The position numbers and the translations under genes are program-made. Shown piece after piece: positions 47,594-57,960 of a stretch of 62,000 nt of DNA (position 1 is its first letter; the number at the start of each line of letters is the position of its first letter). This stretch comes from Acanthaster planci. Its lineage: Eukaryota > Echinodermata > Asteroidea > Valvatida > Acanthasteridae. The notes under the pieces are model-generated. The model saw nothing but the letters and a program-made list of their open reading frames with translations, did no database searches and was not told the DNA's origin. Location: the NCBI RefSeq assembly GCF_001949145.1, contig NW_019091459.1, forward strand, positions 47,240-109,239, given 5' to 3'.

Positions 47594-48965
47594 ATTTGTG
47601 TTTAATTAATTTTGACCCTCTGAATTCACTAACTGTGTTCAGTAGAAATACTAACACCAGATCTCATGCTCTCTGACCTTCCCAAAATTTATTTTTTAGT
47701 TCTCCCAAAATATATGCGAGGATTTGTGTTTCCTTTACTTAATTAACAAGATTTAAGGCCAGGTGTATTTTTCAGGGATAGTTGGTTATTACACAAGAAA
47801 TGAATATTAGGCCCAGTAAAGACATGCAGACGATAAACATGTGCTTAAAATGCGATGGAGACAGATAGAAAATTTTATCATAGACATTGGAACAAGAGAG
47901 ATGACACCATATTTTATCAGATGCAAAAAAATAAAGTCAATTTCAGCTTCGTACAGCTAATTCAGAACATGTCCAGCAAAGCAAACCCTATCAAACACCA
48001 ACAGAATATCTCTGCGTTATCAATGGAATGCAGTTACTAATCTAGCACAAATCTCAGTCCTTCGTGTTTGTGAGTAAATAAAATAATCAGGATGGCAGTA
48101 CGAACAAGGGAAAGCTTCAATTTGCTAACCGTTGCTCAAAAGGAAACCCTTTGAGATAATGACGCCTTGCCATTCACACACAACGCAGCCACAAGTCAAA
48201 TGACAAACATTCTATGTATCTTATGTTACATCACTGTTTTACAGTGTCAGGCCCTTACCTTACACCGTCTCCGCTGAATGATGACTTCTGATTATTCTCA
48301 CTTTATGTCAAACCATTGGCAAGGTGAGAGCTTTTATACCGATATGCCAGGACGTGATATGAATTTGCCTCTTGTTTTATCCAAACTGAAACTTTGTGAG
48401 CAAAGCATAGGCTGTGGGGATGGAAAAACGGAAGGCAGAAATGACTCGTCTGGACTGGTCCTAAAATGGGTAGGCATGCACAATAAGAGACATTGACCTA
48501 GAGGATTGTTTTTGCCGGTCACTTTGACTATGTATAGAATACACGAGCCGTTGGCACTGGAGATCAAAACTTGGCATCGAGTGGGAAGGCTTATAGCGAG
48601 CGCTTTTTGCGAAGCCAATATCCCCAGAATATCCGAGTTGTATGGAGTTTCATCAGATGTGAAAACACTCCTTTAGTTTTGAATATGTGTATGTTCCTCT
48701 TTGCAAGCGTAAATTGATTGGGGACTGTATACTCCGCGCTTGTGTGCAAAATCACCAGAACAGCTCTAATGAAATATTTCCATGGTGCGTTTAAATCTCC
48801 TGGGAAGAATCATTCAAGAATATCATTTTGAACATTTGGAAATTTGGTTCACAATAAAATAGTTCATTGTAATGACTCTACTTTTTAAATTAAAATGGAA
48901 TTGTCTTCATAGTGCGTGTCTGTTATAGGCGTGTCACACGTTGCTTAGATTGAAAATGTTTTTAG
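47594..48965. other. 5' flank of the RING TRIM-NHL gene, nothing else recognised
   Basis: Presumably holds the promoter and any 5' UTR exon. Minus-strand AGs just upstream of the ATG (for example CTAGGACAG) could be an acceptor for a 5' UTR intron. Confidence 0.4.
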
Positions 48966-48967
48966 GG

Positions 48968-49300
48968 TCACGTGGGCTAGTGATCTTTACTCATGGTTAC
49001 GGCTTGTAGCCTCTGATTAGAGGGTCGGGGGCTCGAATCCAGCTGGCGGCATTATGTTGTGATTTTGGTTAAGTCACTTTACCCCCCAAGCCTTTCTCCA
49101 TCCAGGAGTAAATGGGTACCTGTGACAGCAGAGATCATGGTTTTTATGTTTAGACGTTTGCGCCTGATGAGGCAGCATTGGGCTGCTATGCTCTCCTGAG
49201 AGATGAGATGGTTGCAGGAATGCTAAGTGAGCCCAATGTGCTCAGCGTGTTTGAATTGTAGAGACTGTAAGATACTGTGCGCTTCATAAATGCTATGACA
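48968..49300 (+). mobile_element. tRNA-derived SINE
   Basis: The head has a Pol III B-box-like word (GGGGGCTCGAATCC at 49027-49040). The body has GTAAATGGGTACCTGTGACA, typical of V-SINE or core-SINE families, and the 3' end has GTGCGCTTCATAAATGC, resembling an L2/CR1 LINE tail. This head-body-tail order is that of a SINE mobilised by a LINE. Confidence 0.75.
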
Positions 49301-50460
49301 TATATTCTCCGAGGACAAAAACGTCTTGTGGTACCACTGATGTGCCCATGAAATGGGGTGGGGTGGATTTTTAATCAATTCCTATAAGATTGTTTTGGTT
49401 ATAAAATCTTATTTAAATAATCGAATCAATCACAATTTCATATCAAAAAGAGAGATCATACCGAAAACCACGATAATGGTTTAACTTTCTCAGAGAAATC
49501 GATGAAATCATTTCCTCGTGTAGGGCACCGCAGCAGGTGGTTTGCGATCAGCAGCGGGTGATGAATGGTGACTTAAATCGGAAGGACCAGTATGCCGGTT
49601 GACTAATAAACAAGAATAGACCGTCTGCCATATGACGGAAATGATGAGGCCGAAGCATTACAAACAGGAATTAATAGGAAACACTGAAGGCCAGCAAGGT
49701 TGGTGAATTTGGCGGGGAGTGCGAAAAGGGTACACTGTGTGGTCTAAATTACCCCTTATGGTTAATACACATGTATTCATGGGTTGCAACTTCCATGCAC
49801 AGTAGGCTGTGTCCAGGTTAAAATTTTCAAATTGGGGGAAAGGGAAGCTAGCATCAAGGTATCACAAACATGTACGCCCGGACGAGAAAAAATATTAAGG
49901 CCTGTCAAAACAACGAGCTACACGGACATATAAGTAACGTCCTGCACGTTTCACGTACAAAAAAGCTGTAAAATAGTGTTTATTGCAACAATCGCATTTA
50001 CACACACAATATCTAGTCCAAGTGGAGAAACATTATTGCAAGCAAAGGATACTGCTTCCTGTTTTGTATTCTTTAACCCCCACAATCACACAAAGACGTT
50101 CCCTACACTCTCGATAAAGATACACAATTAAATCGTAGCTGAACGTGATTCACGTTTTGCAAAGCACGGAACAAATCATCATTTTGCACTTTCTAGGCTA
50201 TTTTCTTTGCAAAAATGGGTCTAATTTTAGTCGCCGCTTACCGAGCTGAGGACTTATATTCTGAGTGCTTTCATACAACGTTTTCCGTTTACAATGCCTT
50301 TTATTTTTGATGATCCATTACGCACCTTTATACAGCAGGGTACCGCATGAAGCGCTCTGGTCTTACGTTGGTTTGATTAGAAATGAATCACACCATGTCT
50401 AATGTATTGCATGTATAATTTCAGCTATTACACTAATTGTAGAGCTGTAGACTCGGACAT
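49301..50460. other. No gene recognised
   Basis: AT-rich sequence between the SINE and repeat family 1 copy 3. Confidence 0.5.
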
Positions 50461-51541
50461 TAAAGGTATATACTCATTGGTAAAATCCCCTAACTTGTAC
50501 GGACTACCGCATAATCGTGAAATATCTTACTTGAAAGAAAGTACGTAACAACCTCAATCAGCCTGTAAAATATTTCCACCCAAAATGCTTTAGTTTTCGA
50601 GAAAACAGAAAATTTTGTTCTCTTTTTACGACGCGTTGGCCGACCATCGTATAAGAGCTCATTTCACTTCGCACACCGCTCTCTTTAACAGGCGCCAATT
50701 TTCTTGGTTCAGTGTTTGCAGATGTTGTGGGAGTCTCCATTAGTGAACGGGTAAACCCAAAAGCAGCTTAAAAATGGACAGAAATTCGCCAAAAGCGTTC
50801 TTAACTGAAATTATAGGAAGCTGAGTGTAAGTCGTAAAGTGAAAAATAAATTGGATCAGTGTAAAGTTAAATTTTATTCAAAGAAAGTATTTTCTCAGCG
50901 CGAAAACTGTGCGAATTCAAAATCACCCCTAGAGCATATAAATATAATGGTATGATCCAAATATGGTGGCTGTTCCGAGCAGAATGGTAAAAGGGATGTT
51001 TTTCAACAAAAAGTATGATTTCCACACGTTAAACCTCCCACGTTTCAAAACATAATTTCTCTTTGGCTTATACTTATTAGTGAATTAACTATAAGAATGG
51101 AGTTTTAGACTTTCATCGACGTGTAAACCGACGTGAAAGTGCGATCATTACGCACGATCGCGCGCGCACGTGCATTATCATATAGGCCTGCTCGTTCACG
51201 GACGGACATGAGTCGACTACGTTCCTCGATGAGGTTTTTTTCATGAATCCGCAATGCTACATTGTCGAAGAGTTAGAACTGCTCCTTAGTCACTCTGACC
51301 CCACGGATGTTGTTCGCTTATACTACAAGCGCCCTGTAATCCATAGAGTCTACGCCAGATAAATTACAGGACCTTCGATTTAAGCTTTGAAAATGCAGCG
51401 CTATTTTTCTCGATTTTTCTTAAAGCAGTTGACTCAAACATGAAACAAGTCAGTGGAATGTACGTTGCAGTGAATATTGCCCACCGTAATCAGCCAATCT
51501 TGTGAAATTGGGACAAAACCTACGGTGTTCACTACCTTTAA
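50461..51541 (+). mobile_element. MITE-like repeat family 1, copy 3 (about 1.08 kb)
   Basis: The left end TAAAGGTATATAC and right end GTTCACTACCTTTA are inverted repeats. Shared internal words include GAAATATCTTACTTGAAAG, TTGGCCGACCATCG and CAAGTCAGTGGAATG. It contains a CG-rich palindromic stretch near 51.15 kb. No transposase frame seen. Confidence 0.7.
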
Positions 51542-52070
51542 AGGTGCATTTAAAAGTCATGCAAATTGGAATCAATTACTCCCTAACAGTCCAACTAGGG
51601 CCTGCTTATTAAGCTTTGAAAGGGGTATTTTAATTATCGCTCAGTCTTAATTTTATTTTTTTGCTATTTTGATGTCTGCGACTGAGTGTGGACGATTCAC
51701 AGTTTTGAGCGTCGCCAAGGCGATTGCGTCTAATAAGCAACATCCCAACCCCCCCCCAAAAAGGGCAAATAGAGCTCAGCATTTCGTCCATGTTAAATTC
51801 ATCGCGTGACAAGATCTTTCAAATCAATCAATCACATGTAGTGGCAACAGTACGTGCCCACCCGTTGTAAAACTTGAATTGGTAACCCTGTCCCCGAATG
51901 AGACGGTATTACTTTTTAACAAATAAATGTCATTTGCTCCAAACAGGACTTCTCTGTTGTGCACGGTCTAAATTACTTCCTGCAGAAGTATTAAGTGCCT
52001 GTTCTTCCCATATGTCCAAATTGGCCTAGTGCTGAGACAGGGACCAATACTATAGTTATTTATCATGCTC
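51542..52070. other. 3' flank of the 1189-codon gene
   Basis: No clear AATAAA on the minus strand within the first 100 bases after the stop, and no other feature. Confidence 0.4.
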
Positions 52071-55000
52071 TTAAATTCGTATACAACAGATGCCTCCTAA
52101 TCCATCGTCAAAAAATAAGTGCCATCGTAGAGATTGCACTTCGCTCAAGCTTTCACCCTGGTCAGGATCCTTCAGAGGCACAGCGGTCATTCCGTGAGGC
52201 CCTGGTCCCAACAGAGGATGGACGCCGCGCATGTTCCCAGACATGTCAAACCAGTACATCATCTCCGTCTCTAAGGGATGGCGTTCCTTTGAAACGGTTG
52301 TCGTGACGATGAAGCCGACGCTTTGGCTGATAAAGCAGAGTTCGGTTGGTATTCCCGCTAAGATGACATCAGCGGTGACTGTCAGCGTCGTGGGAAGAGG
52401 ACAACAGTTACTGCAGCTGAGAGCTTTTGATTCAGTTGAAATTTCTAGAATTACGACACGATTAATAAGACCAAGGAAAGCCCTCGTGGAATGTCTCTTT
52501 TCATCTCTGTTTGAATATTGAGCAAGGCCATCTGTCAAGCCACTCGAGGTCAGTATTTGCAAAAATCGAGAATCCCCTTCAACCACTAATGCATCACTGT
52601 GAGTCTTTTCATCTGTGTTGGTACCCAAGGGAACAGGAAAATGATTGACTCGACTTACAATCAGAGGCAGAAGGTTGATAGACTCCAAGGCAACTACTCC
52701 CGCCGGCACAGCGACCAAGATGACACTGCCTGCTACTTGCAAGCTTTCAACTTGAGGGAGTCTAACAGTCCTAGTCGTTCTTGTTCTCACGTTGTATGAG
52801 ATAACCCCAGTCCTTGAGTAGTTGAATCCAAGTAGATTCCATCCACAGCACGTAAAAAAGTTTACACATCCATGTGGCCCGGATGTCTTTCTACCATTGC
52901 TGACCTCTTTCATTAAGATGCCGCCGAGTTCGTCAAAGACAATTAGAGTTTTTGCCTCACCGGAACAATCATTCCTGGTTGAAATTACGCTTTCGTAGAC
53001 AAAGAAGACCTTCTTATTCGTGCCAACAGATTTCCAGTCTACGAATTGATCAGGCAATTTCCATGACTTGTCGGGAGAAGAGGTGAAATGTACCACTGGG
53101 TTCCTGAAAGTATTCGCTGTGTCACAATCAGCAAATACCAGTGTGTTGTCCTCCTGAGAATTGTAGGGGCTGATTGCACATAGTAAACTTAGAATTGCGG
53201 TGTTTTCCCCGACAAATAGAACGTTCGAAACTCGGATAGTTTGCGGTGGAGGGAGAAAATCTTTGAGTGACTCGAGGTTTTCACGCTGGAGAGCTAATTT
53301 TAGTTTGCTTACTTGGGATCCCTGGCGGTTATCAGCGATGTCTTGTGCAAGGAAAACGCCAATTTGACACTTGTGCTTGACAAGAATTTGCAGAAGGATT
53401 TTGGCTTCGTTCATTCTTCTGTAATCACTGCTGCATTCTGAATTATTGCCCAGATCCCGAAGGACAGCATCTCGTTTTGCCTGGACAATCACTGACCTTA
53501 GATCTATTTTTAAATTCTTCAAGCTACTGGTGCATATCAGTACTGCTTCGTGATGAGAAATTGCAGGAAATCTGACTGAGAATTCCCAATCGTCTTGCTT
53601 ACTTATGTGTCTATTGTAGTCCACAATATTGTTGGAAACCAGTAAGCTGAACACGTCCCCGGTTCTTCTGTTTGTCAGCAAGTGGATAGGAGTTGGTAAG
53701 TAGGTATCGATGCGGAAGCCACACGGGTACGATGAGTCTAGAAAACCTGAGCAAGGAACATGGAATGCAGCTCTAGAAGCATCAAATAACACCGATCTTA
53801 AACCAGGCTGAATACCTTCCTGCTTTGAGTGGAAGTTATCCCACTTCAGCAAATCCAACTGCCTTCCGTGGTCTGATGCGCATGGTCTGCCGGTATGTGG
53901 ATTTAGCAGAAAGTTTGACATCGGCGGGAGGTTTCCCATGATGCATCCCGTCAAGAAGCCATCACGTGTGATGCAAAAATGTGGCATAACTCCACAGACA
54001 TCCCCAACGCAACGTTTAGATGTTTGATTCCCCAGTATGCAGGTCGTATGGCCCAGATTCCGCCGCCATAACAGCGGCATACACATGAAAGCTCGGCCAT
54101 TTCTATCTTTTGTAGCAGTTGATTTGCTAGCCAACCATTCTGAAACTTTCCACCAAGGATAATGCTGATTACTTCCAGGACCAGATTTTACAACACTCCC
54201 CGGCACCTCAGTACCTCTTGTCTGGCTGAAGTATGCGCTGTAGTTGACGTAAGCTTCAAATGCCTCATCATTCTTGCCCAGAAAGGCCCAAACAGCTGAC
54301 AAGTAAAAATAAGCACTCGGATCTTTAAGAGAGATGTCATGAAGTTTGGCTGCCATCTCTTTCAGCCACAGCTTGTCCGCATCCACTTTTGTTACATTTT
54401 CTTGAGAGCTGAAGCTAACATGACAGTGCAGCAGTGAAACTATAGCCGCCTGGGTGAGTTCGGGCGGGCAATCGGGCTCACACAACACCGAATACCATAG
54501 GGACTGGGCCCGTACAGCATAATGCTGGTTCATCATCCCCTGGTCGTAGGCAGCCGCACAGAGTGCAAGAGATTGTAGTCTGCTACTGTTGATGCTCAAG
54601 GGCGAGCCGTCTTGGGCAAACTCCATAGCATCTCGGTAAAACTGGCCGGCTAATTCGGGCTGGTCAGCGTGCGTCATCATCCGACCGAGCTCGTTCAAAT
54701 ACAGCCCAATCTGGAGACCGGTTTCAGGAAAGTTTGCACTTGATGCCACCATGTCATCGATTTGGTGATTAAGAAGTTGTAGCAGTAACTGCTTCGCCCT
54801 CTCAATGTGGCCTCTTGACCACCAGACATATACCAGTGCTGCGTCAAAGCAGTGCTGCGCCAACTTAGGCGCCCACTTTGACAGCAGGCACCTCACGCTG
54901 TCCACGTTCGCCGCCATTGCTGCAGAGTGGTCGCAAAGAGCGCTTACAGTTTCAGTTACGACTGGTTCGGACATTGTCGTCGGTAGCAACATGTCTATGG

Positions 55001-55640
55001 TGTGAGCTACAACAGCGATGCACCAGTCACTCGCATCGTAGCCGTCGACAGGTTCCGGCAGTGCCAACATATCTGGACCATAAGGCAAGTCTGGATTCTG
55101 ACGCCAACCCATAAGCGAATCACGGTGGCGGGTGTGCCGACGAAACAGTAAATGCCCTTCGCTGCACTGGCTGCTAGACAGTGGCCTGATATGATCTTTC
55201 ACTGCGCGCTCTGCCTCCTCGATAGCTTTCATTAGCCAACTAAATCGGAGTTGCTGCAGCCACTGTTGATTGCGGAGTGCCCTCATTAGAGGCTGCAGGC
55301 CTGGTGGAAAGGGTGCCCACAATTTCATATACTCCCCACTGCAGGCTATTTTTGGTAAACACAGTTCGACAAGTGTTGGTAACGGCCGGAGCACGTTATA
55401 ATTTGTCGCAGCCTCGGGTTCTGGATACGTATTTAGTGTTCCTTGGCCGGTATCGTTTGAACAAGAGGAAACCACAGCCCGCCGAAGACAAAACAAATCT
55501 GAACAAAGGCCCCTCTGTTCACATTTTTGGTCAGTGGCGTCTTCTGTATCAATGACAACTCTAAGATCTAACATCAGCAAAGCCACTGTTGCCTGTATTC
55601 TCTCCAACACCGATGTTGTCGCAACAGGAGCCGTCGTCAT
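52071..55640 (-). CDS. Large intronless protein of unknown function with TPR-like helices, 1189 aa
   Basis: A single open frame of 1189 codons, far too long to be chance at this base composition, with no intron needed. I do not recognise the family. The N-terminal half is helical; two stretches fit the tetratricopeptide pattern (L..LG....A..FY..AME at about 310-343, and AYFYLSAVWAFLGKNDEAFEAY at about 441-465, quoted in part). The middle (about 510-720) is rich in Cys, Gly and aromatic residues. The C-terminal half has alternating short hydrophobic strands (LVFADCD, VFFVYES, LIVFDELGG, VAGSVILVAVPAG) that look like a beta-propeller or beta-rich fold. No signal peptide or membrane segment is evident. 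The ATG at 55640 has G at -3; an in-frame TGA lies seven codons upstream, so the N-terminus starts here or at a spliced upstream exon. An overlapping frame starts at 55785. Confidence 0.8.
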   Translation of the reverse strand: MTTAPVATTSVLERIQATVALLMLDLRVVIDTEDATDQKCEQRGLCSDLFCLRRAVVSSCSNDTGQGTLNTYPEPEAATNYNVLRPLPTLVELCLPKIACSGEYMKLWAPFPPGLQPLMRALRNQQWLQQLRFSWLMKAIEEAERAVKDHIRPLSSSQCSEGHLLFRRHTRHRDSLMGWRQNPDLPYGPDMLALPEPVDGYDASDWCIAVVAHTIDMLLPTTMSEPVVTETVSALCDHSAAMAANVDSVRCLLSKWAPKLAQHCFDAALVYVWWSRGHIERAKQLLLQLLNHQIDDMVASSANFPETGLQIGLYLNELGRMMTHADQPELAGQFYRDAMEFAQDGSPLSINSSRLQSLALCAAAYDQGMMNQHYAVRAQSLWYSVLCEPDCPPELTQAAIVSLLHCHVSFSSQENVTKVDADKLWLKEMAAKLHDISLKDPSAYFYLSAVWAFLGKNDEAFEAYVNYSAYFSQTRGTEVPGSVVKSGPGSNQHYPWWKVSEWLASKSTATKDRNGRAFMCMPLLWRRNLGHTTCILGNQTSKRCVGDVCGVMPHFCITRDGFLTGCIMGNLPPMSNFLLNPHTGRPCASDHGRQLDLLKWDNFHSKQEGIQPGLRSVLFDASRAAFHVPCSGFLDSSYPCGFRIDTYLPTPIHLLTNRRTGDVFSLLVSNNIVDYNRHISKQDDWEFSVRFPAISHHEAVLICTSSLKNLKIDLRSVIVQAKRDAVLRDLGNNSECSSDYRRMNEAKILLQILVKHKCQIGVFLAQDIADNRQGSQVSKLKLALQRENLESLKDFLPPPQTIRVSNVLFVGENTAILSLLCAISPYNSQEDNTLVFADCDTANTFRNPVVHFTSSPDKSWKLPDQFVDWKSVGTNKKVFFVYESVISTRNDCSGEAKTLIVFDELGGILMKEVSNGRKTSGPHGCVNFFTCCGWNLLGFNYSRTGVISYNVRTRTTRTVRLPQVESLQVAGSVILVAVPAGVVALESINLLPLIVSRVNHFPVPLGTNTDEKTHSDALVVEGDSRFLQILTSSGLTDGLAQYSNRDEKRHSTRAFLGLINRVVILEISTESKALSCSNCCPLPTTLTVTADVILAGIPTELCFISQSVGFIVTTTVSKERHPLETEMMYWFDMSGNMRGVHPLLGPGPHGMTAVPLKDPDQGESLSEVQSLRWHLFFDDGLGGICCIRI

Positions 55641-55785
55641 CTCGCTCGTACCTGTTCTTCACAACGTGTTCAACTGGGGTATAGTCTATCGAAGTACCAT
55701 CTATTGTAACTGTAGTTGGTGCTGTATATTTCCCAGCCAGTGTATATATTTTAGACATGAAAAATCCAACAATGTCAGCAGCCAT
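55561..55785 (-). CDS. Overlapping upstream ORF or alternative 5' exon, 74 aa
   Basis: This 74-codon frame begins with an ATG in a strong context (A at -3, G at +4), starts MAADIVGFFMSKIYTLAGKY, and runs 80 bases into the 1189-codon gene in another frame before stopping. The first 45 residues look protein-like and the overlapping part does not. Either it is an upstream ORF that limits translation of the main frame, or it is a first coding exon whose splice to the main frame I could not find. The nearby donor GTACGAG with an AG 59 bases on does not restore the main frame. Function unknown. Confidence 0.35.
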   Translation of the reverse strand: MAADIVGFFMSKIYTLAGKYTAPTTVTIDGTSIDYTPVEHVVKNRYERDDDGSCCDNIGVGENTGNSGFADVRS

Positions 55786-57410
55786 ATTGAAAGCTGATAA
55801 TTACCTTGAATTAAAGATTGAAGTTCAAATATCCGATAATCAGTACACCATCACGAATGAATTTCCATGAGATGGATTCGTGTGGTTCTGTGTGTGTGTG
55901 TAGTTTATCACTCCGGAAATACGGGAGTGAAGGCATTCCAGGGCTTTATGTTGTCTGGGTGGAGGATTGTGAGTTACGGAAGAACTAAATTCTTGGAAAG
56001 GCTGGTAGGGAAACAGTCTTCCATCTATAGGTGATGCTCAGGTTGCACGTTGTTTCTGTGCGGTCAACACATTCGCAATACACCATCGGCTTGCATTCCA
56101 AGAGTGAGTGATATTCGGAGCCATGGCAACGCCTTCCATCATCGGCCACAGTACTACCACCATCAGTATCATTATACAGTTGATTCTTCTGCTTGCAAAG
56201 ACATATCCAGAAAGCCCAGTGATGTGATTAGACATGCGGTGGATAAATGTAGCCTGGAATCTCATTGGTTGTTCTACCCCTGTAGCGAAGGGTACGTCAT
56301 CTCAGAAATGACCTGCAAAAATCGAAGGGAAATCACAAAAATACCTGAACAATTAGCTACATTTCATTAGCCGTTTTTGTTTTAGTTTGTTTAAACTGTA
56401 AATGTATAATTTGAAATTAAATTTCATGAATTTTTCGTAAGTTATTAGTCGTTCAGTTTATTTCAAGATCATATTTTTGTCTTTTGGGGGCTTTTTTATT
56501 CACGATGAAGGAAAAATAGGAACAAAATTCAAGGTATATCGGCCCCTTTAGTTTTGGAAATTTAATCCCACGCTACGTATCGTTTAATTTTCTTTTACTA
56601 TAATTATTGATATTATTATTTTTGAAGACAAGGAAATTTGCCGTTAACTTTTTTCGCAATTTCCCTAATCTAAAGACCACGTCTTCACCTTGATGTTAAA
56701 CAAAAAAAATTACATTTATGTAACTTTTTACACTCGCCATATAAGAATATGACCAGTTTCCGCTGCCTAATGCCAGCCTGAGGGGCGGCACTTCCTCCTC
56801 AAGGTTTTGGGACGAGAAAAAGCACAACCAACAATTTAAAGATGTCATGGTAAACCACTGTGCGCTGTTGAATGTGATAATAATTTCTTAACCTGAAGTG
56901 TGGCAAATGGGATTTGACACACGATTTTCAAAACTTTTGTCAGTGCTCGGTGAAACATGATTGAAGGAAAGCCATCAAGGTATCGTTTGAAAGCAATTTG
57001 CTTCTACTTTATGACGAAAACGTGTAGTCATGCATTTCACAGCTTGGTTAAAATTAACTCTTTGTATCAGAATTGATTTGTTTGTTTGTTTATTAGTTAG
57101 TTGGGGTGTTTCTTGATGGATACATACTGCGTTTGCAAAGCTGATGCACACACGTGTTGGTCGATACAACTCTGCCCTGAATTGTAGAGTGGCAAACAAA
57201 GAAAATATTCAAGACAGTATTATTTCGTTGAATTCAGTGGTGTGTGTAAATCTGTGTCGAGGACGGGGGAGGACTGGAAAAAAAATCGTGGAATTTCGAC
57301 AAGCAGGGATGGTACTGGACGCTACATGACACTACGGGGGTATCAGTCATGATACAGGACTACATCCTATGTAAAGTTATATTCTTGTAAGTAGCAAAAC
57401 GGGCCGGCTG
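55786..57410. other. 5' flank of the 1189-codon gene and gene-free sequence
   Basis: No exon or domain recognised. The last 800 bases are AT-rich. Confidence 0.45.
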
Positions 57411-57560
57411 TTTTATGCTCTTTTATACGGCTATTGGATACAGTTTGGTTGTTGGGCCCTCACGAAAAAGAGGGGGGATGATCCTATAGCCCATATGCAC
57501 ATGGTCAAAAAATGAGGGATACACAACCCCTATCCCCCTGGCATATCCCCCTAGACTTAG
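57411..57560 (+). repeat. Interspersed repeat family R, partial copy 4
   Basis: It shares GGATACAGTTTGGTT and the following AG-rich and CCCC-rich segments with 30.38-30.53 kb. Confidence 0.5.
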
Positions 57561-57800
57561 AGAGTCTAGGAATGTGGAGAGTTTTAAGACCGGGCTGAAG
57601 ACGCACGTTTTTAAACAAGAATTTTTAGTTTCTTAGTATTGATTTTAACTATGGTATATGTAGGTTTTATATATTTCTTATTTATTTATTCATGCATTTA
57701 ATTGTGTATTTCTTTATTTATACTTAAACTGATGTATACAGTGCCTGGGAGCAGCTTGGTGGATTGGGGGCTTTATAAATGTCAATTATTATTGTTGTAT
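57545..57800 (+). mobile_element. LINE 3' end (L2/CR1-like)
   Basis: The plus strand first reads SRNVESFKTGLKTHVFKQEF and a stop, the usual C-terminus of CR1/L2 reverse transcriptases, then a short 3' UTR ending GGGGGCTTTATAAATGTCAA and TTATTATTG, the typical tail of these elements. The upstream body is absent, as expected from 5' truncation. Confidence 0.7.
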
Positions 57801-57856
57801 ATGCTCCTTGCTGAATTGATGAGCAAATCAAAATCTATTTTGATTTATATAACGGG

Positions 57857-57857
57857 N
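57857..57857. other. Ambiguous base (N)
   Basis: Single N in the assembly, beside the tRNA-like repeat. Confidence 1.
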
Positions 57858-57879
57858 GAAAAAAGTCACAAGCTTACTT

Positions 57880-57950
57880 GGGTGGGACTCGAACCCACGA
57901 CCTCCTGCTTACTAGTGCAGGCGTCTTATCCACTCGACCTCGGTGGTCAT
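57880..57950 (-). repeat. tRNA-like sequence (pseudo-tRNA or SINE head)
   Basis: The minus strand has an A-box-like GGTCGAGTGGATAAGACG and a B-box GTGGGTTCGAGTCCCAC. The anticodon arm CCTGC...GCAGG encloses eight bases (ACTAGTAA) instead of seven, so a normal tRNA fold is not met. Close to a LINE tail, so a tRNA-derived repeat is likelier than a working tRNA. Confidence 0.55.
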
Positions 57951-57960
57951 TTACTTACAT

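Noticed and set aside
57880-57950. Functional tRNA gene
   Set aside because: A and B boxes are good, but the anticodon loop has eight bases and the sequence sits beside a LINE tail; a tRNA-derived repeat is likelier.
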